A DNA stretch of 64,000 bases from Cryptomeria japonica. Taxonomy: Eukaryota > Streptophyta > Pinopsida > Cupressales > Cupressaceae. The position numbers were made by a program, and so were the translations under genes. The stretch spans positions 612,916,755 to 612,980,754 of the forward strand of contig NC_081409.1 of NCBI RefSeq assembly GCF_030272615.1. Reading direction: 5' to 3'. The notes below the pieces were generated by a model that worked only from the letters and a program-made list of their open reading frames with translations, did no database searches and was not told where the DNA came from. Of this stretch, positions 56,978-64,000 are shown in pieces; the stretch's first letter is position 1; every line of letters starts with the position of its first letter.

Positions 56978-58344
56978 AAAATGAATCAAAGGACAAGTAA
57001 TAGCAGACCAACTAGCCGATGCTCCGCTTCTAGGGAACCACCTGACCCTCACAGAATTTCTAGATGAATTCATAATGACTATCACTACATCCTCCACATG
57101 GTAGTTATACTTTGATGGATCTTGCACCCAAAACGGATTGGGGGCATGCATACTATTGATCACACCCCAAGGAGATTGCATCCCTAAATCATACAAGATA
57201 ACCTTTGCATGCACTAACAACATTGAAGAATATGAAGCACTAATCATTGGACTCTTTCTAGCTATCCAATGGAAGATATTGGAATTACATGTCTATGGTG
57301 ATTCCCAACTTGTCATTAAATAAGTCAACGATGAGTATCAAACAAAAGATGACAAGCTTCTTCCTTATTGCAGTATGGTTGAAGGCCTCAAGCAACACTT
57401 TACATCAATCAAGTTTTATCAGATTCCACGTACAAACAATAGAGCTGCAGATAAAATGGCCACCATTAGTTCCTTCCTTCAGATGCCGACACATAGTCAG
57501 AAATGTGAATTTTTGGTCGAGCAACTTTTTATACCAGCATATGATCTACCAAAGTCTGAGATGGTGTGTGTACTCATTAGTCCCAAATACCCTTGGTATC
57601 AAGAGACCTTCACTTACCTAAGAGATAACACCAAAACCCAACAACAAACCTTTATACGCCGATGTGCCCGTTATACTATCCTTGGCAACACCCTATTTAG
57701 AAGGCATTTCGATGGTTCCCTCCTAAGGTGTCTAGACAAACAAGAGGCTGAATGGGCACTACGTGAAGTGCATGAAGGTATCTGTGGGGCACACTCAAGT
57801 GGCCTCACTTTAGCTAAAATACTCTTGCGAATGGGATACTATTGGCCTACAATGGAAGTAGATACATATAATTATGTGAAGAAATGTATCCCTTGCCAAA
57901 AGCATGGCGACAAGATCCATGCTCCATCACAAGATCTGCTGCCTTTTATCACACCCTAGCCCTTCTCATAGTGGGGGCTCGATCTCATTGGGAAAATCCA
58001 CCTTGCATCCTCCAATGGCCATAAATTCATCATTACCGCCATTGAATACTTCACCAAGTGGGTGGAGGCTATCCCTCTTACCTTCACCACTGGTAAATAG
58101 ATCTCTAAATTCATTTTGAACTATTTAATCTGCCGATATGGAATCTCCAAAGTCATCATTACAGATAATGGCAAACCTTTCAAAAAATAGGATGTTAAAG
58201 AGCTCTGTCAGAAGTTTGATATCCAACACCACTTCTCCACCCCCTATTACCCACAAGGTGATGGTCAAGCTGAGGCATCTAATAAATTCTTAATCAAAAT
58301 TCTTAAAAAGACAGTTAATGAAGCTGACCGTGACTAGCACGTCC
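56973..58344 (+). pseudogene. Element F second RNase H and integrase, broken
   Basis: After the H insertion, pol of F continues with KGQVIADQLADAPLLGNHLT. An archaeal-type RNase H follows (LYFDGSCTQNGLGACILLI, NNIEEYEALIIGL, YGDSQLVIK, RTNNRAADKMATI; about 57100-57470). Integrase starts with EVHEGICGAHSSGLTLAKIL and CIPCQKHGDKIHAPSQ. Its core has WGLDLIGKIH, ITAIEYFTKWVEAIPL, IITDNGKPFKK and STPYYPQGDGQAEASNKFL. The first catalytic Asp position (expected ATDYFTKW) reads AIEYFTKW, a loss. Stops occur near 57100, 57323, 57957, 57969, 58099, 58189 and 58335. The frame is cut at 58344 within the integrase C-terminal part. Confidence 0.9.
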
Positions 58345-58414
58345 TGTTGGTTCCCAAATGGGTTTACACTGCAAGAAAACAGAAACCAATTTGATTCTTC
58401 AAATAACTATGGAG

Positions 58415-58419
58415 AAGCC
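58415..58419. repeat. Target-site duplication of solo LTR G (left)
   Basis: AAGCC, identical to 60142-60146. Confidence 0.85.
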
Positions 58420-58731
58420 TATAGACATCTAAAAATGTCTCATTAATTGCATACTAATTATTCCTCTAATTAGTTAAATAATTCTTTAATTCTTTAATTA
58501 AGTTAATTAATCTTATTCTTCTAATTTCATATTTCCTCTATAATCTTATTAATTATTCCAAATTCAATTCTATCATCATTTAATCATTTAACCATTTTCT
58601 AATGTTAATTAAATATTTATTATTTAATTAATTCTAATTAATTGTGATTTTTAATCCCTCAATTTAAATAATCTTTATTATTTAAATAAATTAATTTTCA
58701 ATTTCTATCTCTAATCATCTAATCATTAACC

Positions 58732-58749
58732 CTTTTCTAAATATTAATT
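58732..58749. repeat. SINE target-site duplication (left)
   Basis: CTTTTCTAAATATTAATT, identical to 59077-59094. Confidence 0.92.
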
Positions 58750-59076
58750 TTTTTTTGTATTAAGTATCATAGAATCATAAAGCTCATTTTTTGCTCATTC
58801 GAGCATCCACGTTACAAACTTATTACAAATACCAGCTCCTTTCGAGCAAACTTATTACAAATACTAGCTCCTTTCAAGCACCAAACTAGAAACAACAATT
58901 GGAAGACCAAGGGTTACAACTTAGAAATCCACTTTAAACAATGTGACAAATACAACCAATGGAAGACCAAGAGTCACAACTTAGAATTCTACACAAAGGT
59001 GTCCCTCATGGGAGTTGAACTTGGGTCTCCACATTGAGAACTCAATGCTTTAACCAACTAAGCTCAACCCCTTCGA
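58750..59076 (-). mobile_element. tRNA-derived SINE in solo LTR G
   Basis: A 327-bp insertion flanked by a perfect 18-bp duplication. On the minus strand it starts GTCGAAGGGGTTGAGCTTAG and has an A-box-like GAGCTTAGTTGGTTAAAGC and a B-box-like AGTTCAACTCC about 35 bp later, the internal RNA polymerase III promoter of a tRNA-derived SINE. It ends in an A-run (58750-58757 as T on the plus strand). The body contains two internal duplications, one around TTCTAAGTTGTGACTCTTGG and one around GGAGCTAGTATTTGTAATAA. SINEs use LINE machinery for reverse transcription. It is not a functional tRNA gene, because the cloverleaf is not preserved. Confidence 0.9.
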
Positions 59077-59094
59077 CTTTTCTAAATATTAATT
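59077..59094. repeat. SINE target-site duplication (right)
   Basis: Exact 18-bp partner of 58732-58749. Confidence 0.92.
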
Positions 59095-60141
59095 AAATAT
59101 TTCTTATTTAATTAATTGTGATTTTAATCCTTTAAATTAAATAATCTTTATTATTTAATTAAAGTCCATTTCTAAATAATTAAATAGTTTCTTTAAATTA
59201 TTTAATTAACTAATTTATTCTTTTAATTTCATTAATTCATTCAAGTTTTTATTCTTCTAATTTCAAATACATGTGCATGATTTCAAAAATCAAATTTAAA
59301 ATCAAAGTCAAGTTCTAAATATATTCAGATAACAAATTGAATTTAAAATAAATTCAATATTTGAATTAAATCTCACGCAAAGATTAAATTGAAAATCAAA
59401 GTCAAAGTGCAAGCACATGCTAAATTAATTAATTCAATTATCTTTTCAATTCCTATTTCTATATTTTAGTTAGCTTTTTCTAAATAAAGCTCCCAAAAAG
59501 ATTTCAATCAGTTAACTATTCAATCTATTTTAATTGATCTTTTCAATTGATTGATTAATTACATCATTTCTTTAATTCTCTCCAATCATTATTTTTCTAT
59601 CTTCTAGTTAGCTTTTTCTAAATAAAGTTTTCTTTGTCATCAATTAATTCTCCTCCAATCATTCTTTTTCATCTTTCAATTAGCTTTTTTCTCAATCAGT
59701 TAACTCATTTTATCTATTCAATCAATTATGTTCCACCTCCTATTCAACAATTCAACTATCAATCAACATGTGAGCTCACATGAGTTCCACCTCTTGATCA
59801 ATCTGTTCTACCTTTTAATCAATCCTCTCCAATAATCTATAAATTGAGCATTCAATCTCCATTCTCAACAACCACGATGAATCATGAACTTTGAATCTTT
59901 GTGTCAATTGCAGGTTGCCAGCACGATATCTGAGAGCCACCATACCACAAAGAGGAGAAGAGAAATGGAAGCTATACACAGTCTTGGAATAGGGGGGATT
60001 GATTGATTTTAATTATATTCTTGTTTCTTGCTTCTGTGTTATTTCATTATCTGTTTGTTTGAATTCTGATTAGGTTAGGGATTTGTGATTTCCCTGGTAT
60101 TCCTAGTTTACTTTACATTAGATGAATTTATACATGCAACA

Positions 60142-60146
60142 AAGCC
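60142..60146. repeat. Target-site duplication of solo LTR G (right)
   Basis: AAGCC, identical to 58415-58419. Confidence 0.85.
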
Positions 60147-61302
60147 AACTCCAACTATTAAAATCCTCAAGAACTTGGACCAACTGACAAGGATTCGGCA
60201 AATCCTTCTATGCTTTGGGCTTTGCATAACCTAGGAGGGTGATCCCTTAGTGAATTTTATGATCTTTGAACCACACTCAAAGATTCACTAAAACCAAGCA
60301 GATGATCTCATAAGCAGGCTCAATGATAGGGAGAATGTTCAAGGATGGCAAATCCTTTTCTGATCATCAACCTAATCGGAGCATGAGATGGGTAGAACAC
60401 ACAATAACATACATATAATAAAAAATATGTTGATAATCAACCAATTTATAGCAAGGACAGATGAACAGAGCACAAAACTGACTGTAAAGACTCAGACAAG
60501 ATAATGACTAGTGCCTTATCCATTGGGGGAGTCAAATTCATGAAATATAAGGTGAATTACAATAGAAACAATCTGATAGCATATTGATCTAAGAATATAT
60601 TGCCTTACAGTACATCTCAACTATGACCCAAGCCCAAAACTACTTATCAAAATCCCTGCACAAGCCCTACCACTCTGTAATTTTGTTTAAGAATTTAATC
60701 AACCCCTTGGATCAAAGCATAAACACAAACCACATACATCATAACAATGGACTGAAGGAAATAAACACTTGATTTATTTCATTCAAAAGATAGTAAAATC
60801 ATACATTGGAGAGAAATAAGTTTGAATTCAATTTTATTTATTCAAATGCTATTTCTACCATAAAACGGTATACAATTCAGTCCTTCAAAACGTACATAAA
60901 ACATGACCCAAGACTCATTCTATTTTTCTCTACAAAAGACTACACTTTGCATAGTTGCATCTGAAACCTGCTAAAGGAATAAAAAATTCAGAACCCCTTT
61001 AGGAACCAAAATTCTGATCTCATCTCAAGGCATTGAAATCCCTTTTATAGAAACAAGGGAGCAAACAAGCTATGGGCCAAGAGAGACACATGTCATCAGA
61101 AGATTTAATCTCAACAATTAGGCCTAAAAGGCCATATGCAATTCTGTTACAAAAATATTCCTTATAACTTCCAAAAACTATCCATACGCTGACACCCGTG
61201 ATAAAATAGAATCATAATTTGTAACTGAACATTGGTAGAAACAAAAGTGCTTGAGCCATGCCATTATCACACTGATGCCTTCGGATGGAGTGTGAGATGC
61301 TA

Positions 61303-62340
61303 CATTCTTCCCTACATAGTTTTTCCCTTCTGAGAAGGGAAGCTGGATCCCGACAAGAAGTAAAGTGACCCCCAAACTAGAGAAAGACCTCTAGCCTTTA
61401 TGCTTAGGATCAGAAAAAGTGGAAGGAAGAGCTTACAGGGAAACATAATATGTTGGGAAGGGGCCGCAACTTCCATGTCGTCTCAAAGACAACTGGCTGC
61501 CGCTCCCCACTTAAACAAATCCTTCTTTCATTCCCCTATGGGCTCCTTCCTCAAACCCCTTACCAGCCAGTGGTAGAGTAGAAGTAGAGGATGTATCATG
61601 CATGGCTTTTTCAGATAAGAAAAGGCTTTCACACCCCCTCTGACAGTTCTTCACACTTTCACAACCCCTCTGTCTAAGGTCCACCCTCAACTTGACTTGT
61701 TTTGACTAGAGTTGACTTTTAATTCATGTGTGATAGACATTATTGGGCATATGCTATTTTAGATGATTTATATGATGTTGATACTATCATCATTGACCGT
61801 GTGATTTATTAGACACTATACACTTATTATGTGATTGACTATCAAAATATTATATTGATCATGTGATTTGATGAGCATAAGTGTTGATGGATTTTACATG
61901 CCTTACTATAATCATGAATTATACTAATCATGCACTTGATGATTTTTTTATGTACTAACCATATTTAATGATTATCTATGATGAGTTGATCTTATGGTGT
62001 GTTTGATTTTTGTATGATTGTCTTCAGGATAGAGACAATTCCACATCACTCATCACGAGCGGGATGTGTCATTGCGATTCTCTAACCCTTGCTTGTTATA
62101 ATATATATGCATATGTTGTATAGTTGCTTTGTGGATGCAGGATTTGCAGGTACCAGACACTGACTCCACCTGGCTCCATAGGTTTGAGCATGTCTTTAAA
62201 TCCCAATGGCATGTGGTTCGGAGTTGGTACAAGTTCCCCTCACATACTCTAGGTCTAAGTTGTTCACTGTGAGTTGGCAGTGTCTTGCTGCAAGTTGCCA
62301 TGTCAGTTAGTAAGTTGGGTTCCTTCTGTGTTGTGAGTAT
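61303..62340. other. Unassigned, probably internal to element I
   Basis: Next to the inner end of the presumed 3' LTR. On the minus strand positions 61178-61375 are open (IQLPFSEGKNYVGKNV) but mostly fall in the LTR edge. I see no protease, RT or integrase motif. Positions 61680-62030 are AT-rich with repeated GATT/ATGA words. Nothing further can be supported. Confidence 0.4.
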
Positions 62341-63716
62341 GTTAGTATTGGCTGGTTAATCCTTTTATGTTGAGGCTGATTGGTTATTGATGCGAGATTA
62401 AATAGTTAATAATGTTTATTTCAACTATTTTGATTAATAGCAAGTTGATTATTTGATTATTTAATGTTTAATTTAAATTATTGGACTCTTGCCCTTTTCG
62501 GTATTTAATTATTTGATATTTGAATATTTATTTATTTTAATGATGATTTAATATTTATTGTTTAGCTTATGTTGTGGATTTATATTTATTTGTGACTTGA
62601 CCTTTTAATGGTATTTAATTGTTTATTAATTTATTTATTTAATCACCTATGGTTTAATATTTATTTGGTATTTAATGTTTATTTGCTTCTTTAATTCATT
62701 TATGAGCCTTTGGTTTATTTAATTTAATTTCTCCATTTGATTTATTTAATTGTGGCTCATGTTTTATTTATTAGTTGACTTTTATATTAAGTGGGTTGTA
62801 TAAATTCACTTTAAAATAAAATAATAGCAAGTTGATTATTATATTTACCTTACCTACCCTCTTCTCTTATTGGTTGAATTTGAAAAGAGAGGTATAATCA
62901 TATTATATGTTGGGGTTGGTAAAATATATTATAGATTGGAATATTTTGATTGGCCGAGGTTGAGGCTAGGGTTTTGGTTATTGTTTGGCTTTTTATTTTC
63001 TTTCCCGTGAAGTTTTTGGGTTGGCTTCTTCTTTTACAAACAAAAAAATTTCTCTGCAAGAGTTTTCTTTGGGTTTTGACTTTGGATTGTTGCTAGAGTT
63101 TCTTGGTTTAGCTTTGGATTTGGATGGAGCTCTTCCTCAAATCTCATCCATCACTCAGGGTGCAGGTTGGGTTCCTTGTCTTTGTTTATTTTCAGCTTTG
63201 AAATCTCCCTGTGTATGCTCCGTGTCTGAAAAATGTCTTCCAGGAGCTGGGGATGAAATATTTGGTTTATTGTAGTTTTCAATTTTATATATGGTGGAGA
63301 AAACTTTATATTATATGGGCGTTGTATAGTTGTATTGAAGAAATATTTTGTCTCCTATATGTTGTTGTTCACAACATTGAAAAGTCTGGATTCATGGCTG
63401 CTTGTAGTGAGATCCTATATCGTTGTCTGGATCATGTGATTTGTGTTTTGGTTGGTGTAGTATTGGCTATATCTATTGTTGGTAGAGTTTCCTATGTATT
63501 TCAGATTCAAAAGAGGTCTCTGTGAATGAGTTCTGGGTCTCCAACTGTGGATGTGTTTCGGAATTTCTCCCTCTATATTTTATTAAACTTTATTCTATTT
63601 AGTTCTTACTTGTTGGTTCTGGGCGACTCTATGTATATGTTTTTCGAGGCCTTATGTTTAAGTTTGATTTTTAAATCTCTACCAAAAGTTCTGTGACTTT
63701 TCCATCCCTTTGTGCA
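62341..63716. other. Unassigned AT-rich sequence, LTR-like
   Basis: Begins near TGTTAGTATTGGCTGG and is rich in TTTATTTAATT words like the LTRs elsewhere in the window. ATAGCAAGTTGATTAT occurs twice (near 62440 and 62824). Short open frames at 62985-63275 and 63211-63525 have no recognisable domain. No partner LTR is in the window. Confidence 0.35.
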
Positions 63717-63897
63717 AAAGCACTGATTCTGCATTTGCGCTGTCCTTTCATTCAATTGAGCTGTCCTTTTATGCATTTGCGCTGTCCTTCGGTGTATATG
63801 CACTGTCCTTTATGCAAAAGCATTGTCCTTATCTGCACATGTGCTGATCTATTTAACACAGGCACTGTCCTTATCTGCACAGGCATTGTCCTTGTGG
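63717..63897. repeat. Minisatellite with CTGTCCTT core
   Basis: About eight irregular units of 19-25 bp, each combining a GCA-type word (TGCATTTGC, TGCAAAAGCA, TGCACAGGCA) with CTGTCCTT or TTGTCCTT. Confidence 0.8.
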
Positions 63898-64000
63898 TAC
63901 TCATTCATGTGAAAAATCATTATTCTGGTGCTTTCTACTCACCCCGCCAACTATGGACTCTAGAAGTCATACCTATCAAATCCACTGCCTCCTGCTAAGG

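Larger units (their letters stand above)
30466..58344 (+). mobile_element. Tat-like Ty3/gypsy element F, multiply interrupted
   Basis: A plus-strand gypsy element inserted in gypsy E. It has a 5' LTR of about 1.3 kb, a primer-site-like sequence at 31806, a 2.8-kb leader, gag starting at 34617, protease, RT with YVDD, RNase H, a second archaeal-type RNase H and integrase. The second RNase H is typical of the Tat lineage. Three insertions interrupt it: hAT 35600-49123, copia H 53554-56972, and the LTR of element I from 58345. Integrase ends at 58344 in mid-domain, and the 3' LTR is not in the window. Confidence 0.87.
58420..60141 (+). mobile_element. Solo LTR G, element C family
   Basis: Begins TATAGACATCTAAAAATGTC (a mutated form of the element C LTR start TGTAGACACC) and ends ATACATGCAACA. 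It lies between perfect AAGCC duplications with no internal region or second LTR, the signature of LTR-LTR recombination. Its own length is about 1377 bp once the SINE and its duplicated target are subtracted. Promoter-like CTATAAATTGAG lies near 59839. Orientation is plus, opposite to element C. Confidence 0.88.
58345..61302 (-). repeat. LTR of a further element (I), interrupted by solo LTR G
   Basis: After removal of the solo LTR 58420-60141 and one AAGCC, the two flanks (58345-58419 and 60142-61302) form about 1.23 kb with LTR-like ends: TGTAGCATC at 61302 and GGGAACCAACA at 58345 on the minus strand. A TATA box (CTATAAAAGG, minus) lies at 61041-61050. Purine-rich GTAGGGAAGAA directly precedes the LTR start, as a polypurine tract would, so this is probably the 3' LTR of a minus-strand element whose body lies to the right. 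The second LTR is not found in the window, so the call rests on ends and context. Confidence 0.6.

Noticed and set aside
58990-59076. Possible tRNA gene on the minus strand
   Set aside because: Only the A and B boxes resemble tRNA; it has an A-tailed body and an 18-bp target duplication, so it is a SINE head.
62985-63525. Two overlapping frames of about 100 codons
   Set aside because: Hydrophobic, low-complexity products with no recognisable domain, in AT-rich LTR-like sequence; insufficient support for a gene.
1-64000. Host protein-coding, rRNA or tRNA genes
   Set aside because: All convincing coding signatures belong to transposable elements, or to unassigned cargo inside one; no rRNA or intact tRNA pattern was seen.

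Overview
This window holds no supportable host gene. It is almost entirely nested transposable elements. The organism is very likely a land plant with a large, repeat-swollen genome, and the style best fits a conifer or other gymnosperm. That is an inference from AT-rich DNA, plant-type Ty1/copia and Ty3/gypsy retrotransposons with iMet-type primer sites, a ZBED-like hAT transposon and a tRNA-derived SINE. No species-diagnostic gene is present. Nearly every coding region is broken by stops or frameshifts.

Left half (1-30,468). Element E, a Ty3/gypsy on the minus strand, appears to be the oldest host: its pol lies at about 28,546-30,468. Gypsy A (minus) lies inside or against E and occupies 1-1,726 and 24,377-about 27,719. 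A is split by copia B (minus, 1,727-24,371), which is flanked by a perfect 5-bp TACCC duplication. B is split inside its reverse transcriptase by element C (minus, 4,902-19,843), an LTR element that has no visible pol but has an intact 590-codon Q/N-rich ORF. C is split by copia D (plus, 6,929-12,934), whose 3' LTR is cut to 44 bp. The nest is four deep, or five counting E. The host reading frame resumes across the A/B and B/C junctions once the insert is removed.

Right half (about 30,466-64,000). Element F is a Tat-like Ty3/gypsy on the plus strand. It has its 5' LTR at about 30,466-31,805, a long leader, gag from 34,617, and pol with a second, archaeal-type RNase H. Three insertions split F. 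The first is a 13.5-kb hAT DNA transposon (35,600-49,123) carrying a degraded ZBED-like transposase plus unrecognised cargo: two convergent reading frames, a satellite-like array and a long decayed coiled-coil gene. The second is H (53,554-56,972), a gag-only copia derivative with two full LTRs. The third is an LTR of a further element I (58,345-61,302). A solo LTR G of the C family (58,420-60,141, AAGCC duplications) sits inside that LTR and itself contains a SINE (58,750-59,076, 18-bp duplications). The last 2.7 kb is unassigned and ends in a short minisatellite.

Most interesting points: the hAT with several unrecognised cargo frames, the uninterrupted Q/N-rich ORF in the pol-less element C and the homology of C to E, and the exact insertion history that can be read from target duplications.
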